A stretch of DNA of 64,000 nucleotides from contig NZ_CP121689.1 in NCBI RefSeq assembly GCF_038396615.1, forward strand, positions 1,562,001 through 1,626,000. Reading direction: 5' to 3'. Each line of letters begins with the position of its first letter. Within the stretch, counting starts at the first letter, position 1. The position numbers were made by a program, and so were the translations under genes. The notes beneath the pieces were generated by a model, which saw only the letters and a program-made list of their open reading frames with translations, was not told where the DNA came from and did no database searches. This document shows positions 39,676 through 49,137 of this stretch, piece after piece. The stretch comes from Thermatribacter velox. GTDB taxonomy: Bacteria > Atribacterota > Atribacteria > Atribacterales > Thermatribacteraceae.

Positions 39676-42600
39676 ATGGCGGGCACTGAAAATGATGGAG
39701 AAAGCACCCGAAAGCTTCATCGCCAGAAAAAAAAGCAAGAGAAACCCACCGCAAACCTTGCCCAAGCTCCTGGCAACAGCGAGCCAAAATTAAACTCAGA
39801 AAGCGCTTTGATTGCTGAATTTCTTCAAGCGCTGTCAGAAGAAATAGAAGCTGTCAAGAAAAAAAGGAGCCACTCCAAAATAGAAGTAAAAGAAGGAAAG
39901 TTGATTTCCAGCGAGAATAACGTTTATCTCTACGTCTTCGATGTCGATTCCTCTTTCGTTCCCCAGGAAGATATTCCAGTAGAAATTGAGGTCAAGGGAG
40001 AAATCTACGGTGCAGAAATCGTCAGCGTTGCCGGTGACGAGATAACCATCTTAACCGAAGTAAATTTGGGTAAGCATGTCGAAGAGGCGCTGATTATCAT
40101 TAATCCCTGGTATCTCCTTGAAATGCTCAAGAAGCGCTACCATGAATTCCTGGAAGGAAAAGTTAGCCTCAACACCCATCTGAGCAAAAAACTCTTCAAC
40201 TTTACCCCCGCCAGCAGCGGATTTTACCATGGCGATCTCAAGCTCCCTCCTTCAGAGAACAATCTAAATGATGACCAGATTGCTGCAATTCGCGCCGCCT
40301 GTGGCAGCGACGTGCATTTCATCTGGGGGCCGCCCGGAACGGGAAAAACCAGAACCATTGGGGCGCTGGTTGCTGCGTTGCTCAAACAGGGTTTACGGGT
40401 TCTCATCCTCTCTCACACCAACATCGCAACTGACCAGGCCATAGCCAGTGCAGTAAAGTTTCTTGAAGATTCAGCGGAATACCAAAGCGGCAAAATCATT
40501 CGCTACGGGAATATCCACCCTGCCTCAAAACTCCCCGACCTGGTTATTCCTCAAAAACTGATTGAGTCTCGAGTCAAAAAACATCAGGAACACATTGAAG
40601 AACTCAAGGCGGAGCAAAAAAGAAAACAAGATGAACTCAAAAAACTTGAAAACATAGAAAAAATGTCAAGTGTCTGTGACCATGCAATGCAGGAACTTCA
40701 CAAGCTGGAAGAAACGCTTAAGCAAGCCGAACAAAAGATTCAAGTACTGAACCTTCAGGAACAGGATTTGCGCACAAAACTCGAGCAAATGCAGCACAGA
40801 TTACAACAAATACATCTTGCCGGGAAGCTGAAGAGGCTTTTCCTCAGCCTAAGCTCTGAACGCTTTCAAAAAGAAGCAGCACAGCTTGAACAAGCGCTCC
40901 AAAACATTGCTCAGGAACGCACAAAACTTTTAGCAAGTATGGACTCGCTTCAAGTTGCTTATAAACAGGCAGAAACAGAGGCCACCCAGCAAGTGGAAAA
41001 ACTGGGAAAAGCTTTGAAAAAGCACGGCCTGAACCTGGTAACCATACACACCCGGAAAGAAGAACTTGTAAAGCAAATTAAAGAAATAGAAAACGAAATT
41101 CGCCGGGCGAAAAGAAATTCTGGAACTAGGCGCAAGAAAGAAGACTCCTTGCCGACAGAAATCATCAAGAATGCAAAAGTAATCGCTACCACGTTGACCA
41201 AAGCAACCCTCAACAGAATACTGGCGGATGAAAAATTTGATGTCGTCATAGTCGATGAAGCGAGCATGGCCCCTCTACCAAGCCTTTATTTCACCGCTGG
41301 GCTTAGCCAGAAAAAAGCAATTATGGTAGGTGATTTTCGCCAACTTCCCCCCATCGTTACCGCTTCTTCAAAAATGGCGCAAAAATGGTTAGGAAGAGAC
41401 ATATTTGAACAGGCGGGAATTCAACAAGCCATAGACGAGGGGAAAAAAGAACCCAGGCTGACCATGTTGCGTCATCAGTATCGCATGCACCCGGAGATTG
41501 CCAGCATACCCAATGAAATTTTCTACCATGGCCAGCTTGTCAGCGCGCTTGCCCCGCAAGGGTTAAAAAAAATCACCCGCGTTATTAAGCGATCGCCGCT
41601 TGCCCAAGCGCCTCTTATCCTCTGCGACCTGTCATCCATAAACCCCCGAAGCAATCGCTCGCACCTCATGAGTGGACGCTACAATCTCTACAGTGCAGTA
41701 GTCTCTGCGGAGCTGGCCAAAAGGTTAGCAAAGGCAGGTATCAAGCAAATCGGCGTCATCTCACCTTATTACCTGCAAGCTCGGCTCATCAAGAAAATAA
41801 TCGCCGAGTCTGATAAAAAAACTGCTTCTGCAATAAAAACTTCAACTGTTCACAGCTTCCAGGGCATGGAAGAAGAAGTTATTATATTTGACATAGCAGA
41901 AGGACCCTTACCCTACCATGGGCCATCACCTCTTGTAAATGGGTTTGAATTGACCAGCCAGGCAGCCAAGCTCATCAACGTTGCCATAACCCGCACCAAA
42001 GCACAACTGGTTATTGTTGCCAACAGAGACTACCTCGCTTCCAAGCTGAGTCCAGATTCCATTTTGATGAGGGTTATTGAAAACGTGTATCCAAAAGCGC
42101 AAACAGTGGACCCCCGGGAAATTGTCGAAACATACCACTGCACCGATTTTGAGCGCTGGCTCAGCATGCTGAATACACAAGATGCAACAGCTCACATTGA
42201 AGATACAAAGCTGGATAACGAATCCAACTTTTATGCAGTCTTCTTCAGAGACCTTCTCGAAAGCAAAGAGGAAATCATTATTACTTCACCACTACTTGCC
42301 CCCAACTGTACCTGGCCACTACTCGATTTTTTCACTGCAAAAGTCAAAGCAGGTGTTACGGTACGAATTTTCATCAAAAACCTTACGCAAGAAGATAATA
42401 GCATCCTCAAAGCACTAAAAGAAAGAAAAGTGCGGGTTATAGAAAGGAAGAACCTGAGTCAGAAGTTCGCCTTTATTGACCGTAAAATTATTTGGGAAGG
42501 AACCCTGAACATACTTGCGGGAATAAGCCACGACGGAGCATTAATGCACCGCTTTCCCTATCCCAAGGCTTGTGAAGAAATCATTGCAATACACCAGTTC

Positions 42601-42894
42601 GCCGTTGATTACGAACTCGAATCTGGAATTCCAACTGAACAAGAGTGCGAACAATGTGGAGCAAAGATGCTGCTCATCAAAGAATTCGAAAGCCTTTTTA
42701 TGCGTTGTGAAAATTATCCTCAATGCTCAAACTACCGTAAGTTTGAAGATGGAGAGCGAGTCAAGACATACATTACCTGTCCCGGGCGCGATAACGAATC
42801 TTGCAGAAAACCTATGATAGCAATTCGCGGGCGGTCAAATCTCTATTTGCAATGCACTGACCCACAATGCAACACACGAAAAGTTTTGTGCTGA
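39676..42894 (+). CDS. SF1 helicase with PLD-like and zinc-ribbon domains (Mokosh type II-like)
   Basis: The protein has 1072 residues. A charged low-complexity N-terminus leads to a UPF1/DNA2-type helicase: Walker A WGPPGTGKTRT near 219, VIVDEASMAP, GDFRQLPPI, RHQYRMHP, STVHSFQGMEEEVI and NVAITRTKAQLV. A long coiled coil (about residues 295-475) is inserted between motifs Ia and II. Residues about 850-965 resemble a phospholipase D half (LSQKFAFIDRKIIWEGTLN), but the catalytic His of HxK is replaced by Ser. Two zinc ribbons of the topoisomerase kind end the chain. Helicase plus PLD in one chain is the layout described for Mokosh type II. AAGGAGGG lies 16 bases before the ATG, which is long. 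Confidence 0.82.
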   Translation: MAGTENDGESTRKLHRQKKKQEKPTANLAQAPGNSEPKLNSESALIAEFLQALSEEIEAVKKKRSHSKIEVKEGKLISSENNVYLYVFDVDSSFVPQEDIPVEIEVKGEIYGAEIVSVAGDEITILTEVNLGKHVEEALIIINPWYLLEMLKKRYHEFLEGKVSLNTHLSKKLFNFTPASSGFYHGDLKLPPSENNLNDDQIAAIRAACGSDVHFIWGPPGTGKTRTIGALVAALLKQGLRVLILSHTNIATDQAIASAVKFLEDSAEYQSGKIIRYGNIHPASKLPDLVIPQKLIESRVKKHQEHIEELKAEQKRKQDELKKLENIEKMSSVCDHAMQELHKLEETLKQAEQKIQVLNLQEQDLRTKLEQMQHRLQQIHLAGKLKRLFLSLSSERFQKEAAQLEQALQNIAQERTKLLASMDSLQVAYKQAETEATQQVEKLGKALKKHGLNLVTIHTRKEELVKQIKEIENEIRRAKRNSGTRRKKEDSLPTEIIKNAKVIATTLTKATLNRILADEKFDVVIVDEASMAPLPSLYFTAGLSQKKAIMVGDFRQLPPIVTASSKMAQKWLGRDIFEQAGIQQAIDEGKKEPRLTMLRHQYRMHPEIASIPNEIFYHGQLVSALAPQGLKKITRVIKRSPLAQAPLILCDLSSINPRSNRSHLMSGRYNLYSAVVSAELAKRLAKAGIKQIGVISPYYLQARLIKKIIAESDKKTASAIKTSTVHSFQGMEEEVIIFDIAEGPLPYHGPSPLVNGFELTSQAAKLINVAITRTKAQLVIVANRDYLASKLSPDSILMRVIENVYPKAQTVDPREIVETYHCTDFERWLSMLNTQDATAHIEDTKLDNESNFYAVFFRDLLESKEEIIITSPLLAPNCTWPLLDFFTAKVKAGVTVRIFIKNLTQEDNSILKALKERKVRVIERKNLSQKFAFIDRKIIWEGTLNILAGISHDGALMHRFPYPKACEEIIAIHQFAVDYELESGIPTEQECEQCGAKMLLIKEFESLFMRCENYPQCSNYRKFEDGERVKTYITCPGRDNESCRKPMIAIRGRSNLYLQCTDPQCNTRKVLC

Positions 42895-43190
42895 GAAATC
42901 CACCATACCGTAACTGAGTTTTCTTCCCTGTGAAAGCATTACCCCTCGGACACCTCAAGGATAGAAAAACTTAATTTTTTAGTATCTCATTATTTTCACG
43001 ATTTCTGGGGTTTTTCTCTTTCTGGAAGGTGCTTCATCAGAGTTTTCCAGTACATCGACAGAAAATCGTTCTCGATTTGGGTTTTGAATGGTTTCTGATT
43101 AAGTTTTGATGCGGGTTTGAGGGTATTTTTGCTTTCTGTGTGGCTTTTTATGGGGGTTCTGGGGTATTTTGAGGGTCGATGAGGGGTGTT
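42895..43190. other. Non-coding region between helicase gene and array 2
   Basis: I saw no gene here. An ATCGACAGAAAAT sequence at 43054-43066 recurs as an inverted pair at 43191-43240. No clear terminator for the helicase gene was found. Confidence 0.5.
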
Positions 43191-43240
43191 TTTTCTGTCG
43201 ATGTCCGGTAACCCGAAAACCCCCGGGGATCGACAGAAAA
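43191..43240. repeat. Inverted repeat upstream of array 2
   Basis: TTTTCTGTCGAT (43191-43202) pairs perfectly with ATCGACAGAAAA (43229-43240) around a GC-rich 26-base loop. Its place about 20 bases upstream of the promoter suggests a transcription terminator or a leader element. Confidence 0.6.
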
Positions 43241-43262
43241 TTGAAAATGGGTTCTTTCGCTC

Positions 43263-43291
43263 TTGACATGGGGATTAGTTCATGTTCTAAT
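43263..43291 (+). promoter_or_regulatory. Sigma-70-type promoter for CRISPR array 2
   Basis: TTGACA (43263-43268), a 17-base spacer and TCTAAT (43286-43291), one mismatch from consensus. Transcription would begin about 60 bases before the first repeat, the expected place for a leader promoter. Confidence 0.7.
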
Positions 43292-43360
43292 AGTTTCAAA
43301 TACGCACCTTGACAAGTGAATAGCGATTTTAAAAAGCCTTTATTTATAATCCTTTTACGG

Positions 43361-44128
43361 GTTTGTAGCGTCCCTATAAGGGATTGAAACTGAATAAAAC
43401 GTGTAAAGCCGACTCTCGGATTTGGAGTTTGTAGCGTCCCTATAAGGGATTGAAACAACCATAAATTTCTCTTATGGCTTTTATTTCTTCAGGTTTGTAG
43501 CGTCCCTATAAGGGATTGAAACACCCGCCAGGGCACCTTGGCAACCGAGTATCCGAAAGTTTGTAGCGTCCCTATAAGGGATTGAAACCCCGAAAGCCGT
43601 ATATCTTCCCTTGTAATCTCCGCCTGTTTGTAGCGTCCCTATAAGGGATTGAAACCGATATTTTGAGCGACCTTACCTATGAAGAAGCCCAGCAGGTTTG
43701 TAGCGTCCCTATAAGGGATTGAAACCCTGCACTATTTTGGTGGTGCCGGCGGGCATGGTAAAGTTTGTAGCGTCCCTATAAGGGATTGAAACAGACTTGG
43801 CAAGAGATACTTCAACGTAAACATTGCCGGTTTGTAGCGTCCCTATAAGGGATTGAAACGTTACTTCGCCCGGGATTGTTATCAGTTTTTCCACCAGTTT
43901 GTAGCGTCCCTATAAGGGATTGAAACTATGAACGGGCGACACGCGTTGTTCGTCGTCCGTTCGTTTGTAGCGTCCCTATAAGGGATTGAAACTCACTCTA
44001 ACCCCAGCTATCTCTACTCTAATCATCTATGGTTTGTAGCGTCCCTATAAGGGATTGAAACATCTCATCTTTCCTGTTGAGAATTCCCATCTCGTACTGT
44101 TTGTAGCGTCCCTATAAGGGATTGAAAC
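43361..44128 (+). CRISPR. CRISPR array 2: 12 repeats of 30 nt, 11 spacers
   Basis: The repeats begin GTTTGTAGCGTCCC and end AAGGGATTGAAAC, with a short stem TCCCT/AGGGA. The ATTGAAAC end is the classic 5' handle, so the array is read on the plus strand from the promoter at 43263. Spacers are 36-40 nt. The repeats appear identical, including the last, so the array may be young. No cas gene lies beside it. The repeat differs fully from array 1 and suits type III-A or I-B systems, so the Csm complex with its own Cas6 is the likely user. Confidence 0.98.
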
Positions 44129-44289
44129 CAGGGAATGCGAAAAGCCCTTCCGAAGCGATGAATCCAGAGTTTCACCGTTGTTAACCGGTAAGTTTAAAGG
44201 ATTCGTCGTGTCGAATTTATTTCAGCATCTCGGGCTTCTGGAATCTCAAAGGGGATTAAACCAGGAAGAGTGCAAGAAGTGTGGTTCAG
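44129..44289. other. Non-coding region downstream of array 2
   Basis: I saw no gene, degenerate repeat or terminator here. Confidence 0.5.
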
Positions 44290-44640
44290 AAAGGGACCCT
44301 GAAACGAGGGGATCCTGAAATGAGACCCTGAAACGAGATCCTGAAATGAGGAGACCCTGAAACAAGGAGATCCTGAAACAAGTTCAGGGTGACGGCTCCG
44401 CCGTCAGTTCAGGACGACAAAAGCTCCGCTTTTGCCGGTTCAGGGTGACGGCTTTGCCGTCAGTTCAGGACGGTAACGATAAAGCCGTTGCCGGTTTGGG
44501 GCGGTGTCAAAAAGCCGGCACCAGTTCGGGGTGGTGGATTGTTGCGACCTTGAAACATAGAGATGCTGAAATAAAGGGTGTTGAGGTTTGCCATTCCACA
44601 CTGAGAAGTCCGGAGGATTTGTCATTCCGAACTGGGTTAA
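44290..44640. repeat. Intergenic tandem and palindromic repeats
   Basis: Six diverged copies of a unit like GACCCTGAAACGAG run from about 44294 to 44372. A chain of hairpins joined by TTCAGGGTGAC or GTTCAGGACG links follows. The stems are at 44391-44405 (GACGGC/GCCGTC), 44418-44434 (CAAAAGC/GCTTTTG), 44447-44461 (GACGGC/GCCGTC) and 44471-44493 (CGGTAACG/CGTTGCCG). The loops vary while the stems compensate, as in mobile palindromic repeats. No protein is encoded. Confidence 0.8.
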
Positions 44641-44690
44641 GGCTGGCTTAAAGCGGTATCGATAAGGCCAAAGCAATGCTTGAGAATAAA

Positions 44691-44719
44691 AAAGCGGGAT
44701 GGGGTGTCCATCCCGCTTT
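44691..44719 (-). terminator. Terminator of the chemotaxis receptor gene
   Basis: AAAGCGGGATGG and CCATCCCGCTTT form a perfect 12-bp stem with a five-base loop, followed on the minus strand by a T-rich run. Confidence 0.9.
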
Positions 44720-44748
44720 CTCTTTCTGTGTGTGTTTCCTGGTTTCTT

Positions 44749-46641
44749 TCAGATTCTGAAGCGCTCCACCAGCTTCTGTAGTTTCTGGGCCATCTGGGCA
44801 AGCTGCTCCACTGCAGAGTTGACCTCTTCCAGTGAGGCATTCTGCTCTTCAGTGGACGCAGAGACCTCTTCACTGGAAGCCGCATTCTCTTCAGCCACTG
44901 CAGCCACTGAAGAGAGCTCTTCGGCGATCTGCTGGACGCCTTCTGTGGCCTGAGCAGTGAGGGAAACACTCTCTTCGGAGAGCTTGACCACTTCCTGAGC
45001 ACTTCGGGTGGTTTCTTCCTGAGCCTGGTGGGCTTCAAGGAGCGATTGAGCAAGGTTTTCGATGTTTCCTTCCAAGCGCTCAATGGCTGAGAGGATGGAG
45101 TTAAAGTTCTGGGCCACTTGTTCACTCTCTCTGCTCCCTGCTTCCACTTCACCTTGGGCTTTCTGCATACGCTCCACTGCTGAGCGGGTGTCTTTCTGGA
45201 TTTCAGCGATGAGCTTTCCAATTTGCTCGGCAGCCTGGGCACTCTCTTCAGCCAGTTTGCGCACTTCCTCAGCCACCACGGCAAAGCCCCGTCCAGCATC
45301 ACCAGCTCGGGCGGCTTCGATGGCTGCATTGAGGGCTAAGAGGTTGGTCTGCTCGGCAATGCCAGTGATGAGGTCCACAATCTTTCCAATCTCCTGGGAG
45401 CGCTCGTTGAGAATTTGGATGCTTCCGGCGACTTCTTCACTCACCCGGGCAATGGAGGAGACGTTTTCGATGAGCTTCTGCAGAGAATCTTTCCCTTTCT
45501 GAGCTTCTTCTCTGGTGGTGGTCCCTTCTTCTCTGGTTTTTTGCATCATGGCTTCAATCTGTTCCAGAGCTTGCTGGTTCTTCTGGAGGTTCTCCTGCAT
45601 CTTCCCAAGAAGCTCCAGGTTGCGCTGGGTGGCTTCAGCAACTCTCTGGGCTCGCTCACCAATCTGGGCTGCTTCTTCACTCACTCTCTGCAGCTCTTCA
45701 CTCTGGCGGGTGGAGCCTTCAGCAACCTGGGCAATGGTTGAGGCAATCTCTTGGGTGGCTTTGGAGATCTCCGCAACCGATGAGGAGAGTTCCTCACTGG
45801 ATGAAGCCAGAGAGGAGGAGGTGGTGAAAACATCGTTTACCAGAGCCCGGAGATTGCCCACCATATCTTCCAGTGCCCGGCCCAGTTCCCCAAGTTCGTC
45901 CTTGGAGTGAGCCCGGAGGTCAAAATCTGCACTCAGATTCCCCTGAGCAACCTCCTTAGCCAGATTGACCATACGTCGCAAAGACCTGGTGATGCCGCGG
46001 GTGATGAGCAGTGCAAGAACCAGCGCAGCAACAATAATAATTGCCACCAAAAGGACTACAGTAAAGAAGCTCTGCTTGAAACTTGCTCGGGCTGCATGGT
46101 GCTGGTTCTCTGCCAGAACCAAGCTGATTTCAGTAAGCTGGTCCAGATAATCGCGCATGGTTTCAAATTTCTCTGCTGCATCACCGAAGCTCAGTGCCAC
46201 AAGGGAACTCAAATCCTCACTGGCTGCTTTCCTTGCCTCCACAATCTTTCGAGAAAGGGGCAACCACTCCTGGCGTGCCTCCTCATATTTCCCGATCAGT
46301 TCTAGTTCTTCTGGTGTTTCAGCAAGGGCCTTGTATTTGTTCCAGCGCTCTTCTGACTGCTGGAGGTTCTCCTCGTAACTCCCCAGAAACTCCTGGAAAG
46401 CTTCGGAGTTCACATCAACAAGGAGTAGAGATCGTTCAGCAAACACTGCCTGGTACAGGTCGCGATCGATCTGCAGAATATAATCTATGCTGGGCAAGTG
46501 GTCTTGAGAGATGTCTTCAAGATTAGCCATAATGCTCCGGGAAAGGGAAAGCCCCAGATACCCAACCACCGCAGCGAGGGCAACCACTAAAACAAAGCTC
46601 AAAATTAATCGTGTTCCAATTCGCAAGCCAGATTTCGCCAT
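44749..46641 (-). CDS. Methyl-accepting chemotaxis protein
   Basis: The protein has 630 residues. A first membrane helix (residues 12-32), a periplasmic four-helix sensor of about 155 residues and a second helix near 195-215 are followed by a HAMP segment. The long coiled-coil signalling domain has the conserved hairpin tip [21 protein letters not shown]. It passes an external signal to CheA and CheW. The ATG follows AGGAGAGGAG. No pentapeptide for CheR tethering is seen at the C-terminus. No other chemotaxis gene is in the window. Confidence 0.97.
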   Translation of the reverse strand: MAKSGLRIGTRLILSFVLVVALAAVVGYLGLSLSRSIMANLEDISQDHLPSIDYILQIDRDLYQAVFAERSLLLVDVNSEAFQEFLGSYEENLQQSEERWNKYKALAETPEELELIGKYEEARQEWLPLSRKIVEARKAASEDLSSLVALSFGDAAEKFETMRDYLDQLTEISLVLAENQHHAARASFKQSFFTVVLLVAIIIVAALVLALLITRGITRSLRRMVNLAKEVAQGNLSADFDLRAHSKDELGELGRALEDMVGNLRALVNDVFTTSSSLASSSEELSSSVAEISKATQEIASTIAQVAEGSTRQSEELQRVSEEAAQIGERAQRVAEATQRNLELLGKMQENLQKNQQALEQIEAMMQKTREEGTTTREEAQKGKDSLQKLIENVSSIARVSEEVAGSIQILNERSQEIGKIVDLITGIAEQTNLLALNAAIEAARAGDAGRGFAVVAEEVRKLAEESAQAAEQIGKLIAEIQKDTRSAVERMQKAQGEVEAGSRESEQVAQNFNSILSAIERLEGNIENLAQSLLEAHQAQEETTRSAQEVVKLSEESVSLTAQATEGVQQIAEELSSVAAVAEENAASSEEVSASTEEQNASLEEVNSAVEQLAQMAQKLQKLVERFRI

Positions 46642-47282
46642 TTTACTCCTCTCCTTTCCAATGAGCCAACGTCGGACAGAGTGTCCAGAAATAGTATTGG
46701 AACTCTTTTTTCACTCATTTTCGGTTTTCCTTCTCTTACCGTCCCTTCTTTGACTTCGTTTTCTTCTTTTTTCATACCTTACTCTGATGAGGAAGCCCAG
46801 CCACTGAAAAATAGTGAGGAGACAGGCCGTTTTAGAGCTTCCTCAGCACAAAAAAGGCACCTACTTGGATTAAAGAGAAACCCTCGAGGGCTATCCTCTC
46901 CCGAGCAAACTATACAGAAACGGTACTCTTTCCCAAGCTAAAAAAGGTGGTCACGCTAAAGAAACAACGTCCCTTCACCTTGAGAGAATGCCCCGGCTCT
47001 CACCAGGGGCTCAAGAACAACTCAGGAAATTTCCTACTTCACTGCCTCACTCCTTTCCTTGAGTATCATGTGCTCATCACAGTACCATATACAGGTTTCG
47101 CTCCTGATCTACTATTATTTATCAGCATCTTGTAAGAAAACTTTAGTGTTCTGGTAGAAACTTTGTTTGACTCTGGAAACAGAAAAAGGTGAAAACAAGG
47201 ATTGTTCCCAGATTGCTCACAAAAAATCTTCCAAAATTCCCCGAAAGCGTAAAAGACAGGTAGAATAAAAGAAAAGGCACTG
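46642..47282. other. 641-base intergenic region
   Basis: No gene, RNA or repeat could be supported. It must hold the divergent promoters of the chemotaxis receptor and the LigD-type gene. A short stem around 46880-46900 (CCCTCGAGGG) was seen but matches no riboswitch I know. Confidence 0.5.
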
Positions 47283-47702
47283 ATGCAGAAAGGAGGGTCA
47301 CTTCTGAAACCCCTACTGGTCATTCAGGAACACTGGGCATCACACCACCACTTTGACCTGCGCTTGGAGCGAGATGGGGTTCTGAAAAGCTGGGCAGTTC
47401 CCAAGGGAATACCGCTTTCTCCCGGAGAGCGCAGGTTAGCCATTGCTGTTGAGGATCATGCTTTGGAGTATGCCGACTTTGAAGGCGAAATCTTGGAAGG
47501 GTATGGCAAAGGAAAAGTGGTTATCTGGGACCGGGGCTTTTATATCCCGGAGAAGTGGGAAGCAGGAGAAATTCTCTTTGAAGCCCATGGTGAGAAGATG
47601 CGAGGCAAATATGCGCTTATCCACACCAGCGATGACCAGTGGCTGCTCATAAAAAGGAAAGAGGAAAAAAGCAGTGAACAGAAAAAATCCAGCAAGGATT
47701 AA
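47283..47702 (+). CDS. LigD-type 3'-phosphoesterase domain protein
   Basis: The protein has 139 residues. The core has IQEHWASHHHFDLRLERDG with the His and Asp residues of the LigD phosphoesterase active site, then LKSWAVPKGIPLSPGERRLAI and a C-terminal WLLIKR. Stand-alone versions trim 3' ends of DNA breaks. No ligase or polymerase domain is fused to it. AAAGGAGG lies after the ATG and seven bases before an in-frame CTG at 47307, so translation may start at CTG. The 3' end overlaps the next gene by 29 bases. Confidence 0.92.
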   Translation: MQKGGSLLKPLLVIQEHWASHHHFDLRLERDGVLKSWAVPKGIPLSPGERRLAIAVEDHALEYADFEGEILEGYGKGKVVIWDRGFYIPEKWEAGEILFEAHGEKMRGKYALIHTSDDQWLLIKRKEEKSSEQKKSSKD

Positions 47703-48444
47703 AAAAGAGCGCTTTTACGAAATCGATGTTCTTCGGGGTTGTGCCATAGTGAGCATGGTCATTTACCATCTGCTTTATGACCTCTCCGCTTTTGGAAACC
47801 TGAAAATCGAACTTTACCGGGGGGGATGGCTCTACTTCCAGCGCTATATTGCCACATCCTTTCTGGCTCTCTCCGGCATATCCCTCCACCTGAGCTATGA
47901 GCGCATGAAGCAGAAAACAGGAAACGCCCAACTCATACACCTCATTCGCCGGGGGGTGATCATCTTTCTCTGGGGTATGGTGATAAGCGTGGTCACTTAC
48001 CTGTTCCTGGACGGTGCCTATGTGCGCTTTGGAATACTCCACTGTATCGGAGCATCCATAATCATTGGCTCCTTCCTTTTGCGCTTTCCAAAGTTCACCC
48101 TGCCCCTGGGAGTCGTCCTCATTGCCCTGGGCTGGTGGTTCTATGGAAAGGATTTTCCCTTCGGGTATCTCCTCTGGCTGGGTTTCAAGCCTTACCGCTT
48201 TTACACTGTAGACTACTTTCCGCTTTTGCCCTGGTTGGGTGTCTTTTTGCTGGGCGTTTTTCTGGGTCATACCCTCTATCCTGGCTACAGGAGGCGCGTC
48301 CAGCTCGGGGACTATTCGCACTTTCCCCTTTTTGCAGCGCTCAGTTTTCTGGGCAAACACTCGCTGACCATTTATCTTTTGCACCAGCCGGTGATTTTGG
48401 GCCTGCTTTTTGCGCTGGGGGTGCTGCAGCCACCTGGTTTGTGA
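47674..48444 (+). CDS. DUF1624/heparan-alpha-glucosaminide acetyltransferase-like membrane protein
   Basis: The protein has 256 residues in about seven membrane helices. The early RFYEIDVLRGCAIVSMVIYHLLYDL motif is typical of the acyltransferase-like family, and a late HSLTIYLLHQPV helix also fits. The family may acylate an envelope sugar. It is co-transcribed with the phosphoesterase gene; no functional link between the two is obvious. Confidence 0.9.
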   Translation: MNRKNPARIKKERFYEIDVLRGCAIVSMVIYHLLYDLSAFGNLKIELYRGGWLYFQRYIATSFLALSGISLHLSYERMKQKTGNAQLIHLIRRGVIIFLWGMVISVVTYLFLDGAYVRFGILHCIGASIIIGSFLLRFPKFTLPLGVVLIALGWWFYGKDFPFGYLLWLGFKPYRFYTVDYFPLLPWLGVFLLGVFLGHTLYPGYRRRVQLGDYSHFPLFAALSFLGKHSLTIYLLHQPVILGLLFALGVLQPPGL

Positions 48445-48480
48445 TAGTATATCTTTAAATAACAACGGGAGGCGGAAACA

Positions 48481-49095
48481 ATGTACAGGAAAAAGGTTCT
48501 CTTGCTTGGTATAGCGGTTGCCGTGGTTTTCCTTCTTGCGTCCTGCATCAACTTAGAAAGCGTGCAGAAAGTGAATTACGCCCTGCGGGTTGAGGGAGAC
48601 GAAGGGGTTAAGGAAGGGTATCTTAAGGTTGAGTTCACCCCAATTGATGAGGAAAACTACCAGGCTAAGGTGGACTATGCACTGGGTGAGGAAGGTTTCT
48701 CTTCCACCTTCAAAGTGAAAGCCAATGATATCCAGGGCTCGCTTTTCCCACTGATGCTTGCTAACCCTTCCATCGCTCAGGCGCTGGGTGTCCTCTCGGC
48801 TGCACAGGTTTTTCTGGCTCCGGCTTTTCTGGGTGGAGGAGAACTCAGCGAAGGCCTTGAGTGGAAGCAGAAAGACGAAGAGGGAGAAACGGAAATCATC
48901 GTCCCTGCCTCAGAAACTCGCTTTGGGAAAGAGGCCTTATGGGTAGAAGCCAGAAAGGACGGAAAGCTGGTTGCCCGTATTCTCTTTGAAAAAGAAACCT
49001 ACTTCCCCTTAGTAGTCGATTTTCAGGATCCGGAACAGCTGGAAAGCGGCCAGAACCGCTTCTACATCGAAGCAGAAGAAGTAACCTGGCGATAA
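48481..49095 (+). CDS. Lipoprotein of unknown function
   Basis: The protein has 204 residues. A type II signal peptide ends in the lipobox LLASC (Cys22). The mature part is acidic with alternating strands and resembles LolA/LppX-like folds only vaguely. GGGAGG stands well placed before the ATG. It would be anchored to the membrane surface. No family was recognised. Confidence 0.8.
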   Translation: MYRKKVLLLGIAVAVVFLLASCINLESVQKVNYALRVEGDEGVKEGYLKVEFTPIDEENYQAKVDYALGEEGFSSTFKVKANDIQGSLFPLMLANPSIAQALGVLSAAQVFLAPAFLGGGELSEGLEWKQKDEEGETEIIVPASETRFGKEALWVEARKDGKLVARILFEKETYFPLVVDFQDPEQLESGQNRFYIEAEEVTWR

Positions 49096-49098
49096 AAA

Positions 49099-49136
49099 GC
49101 TGAGGGCTGCACTCTACAAACAGTACGGCCCTCGGC
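49099..49136 (-). terminator. Terminator between convergent genes
   Basis: GCTGAGGGC (49099-49107) pairs with GCCCTCGGC (49128-49136). On the minus strand a TTTTTATC run follows, which suits the SDR gene. The plus-strand side has only a short T tract. Confidence 0.75.
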
Positions 49137-49137
49137 T

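Noticed and set aside
46860-46930. Possible c-di-GMP riboswitch before the chemotaxis receptor
   Set aside because: The conserved GEMM core sequences are absent; only a short stem is present.
47647-48465. 272-residue minus-strand ORF
   Set aside because: It is antisense to the DUF1624 membrane protein. Its Gln/Lys-rich composition is that of a shadow frame.
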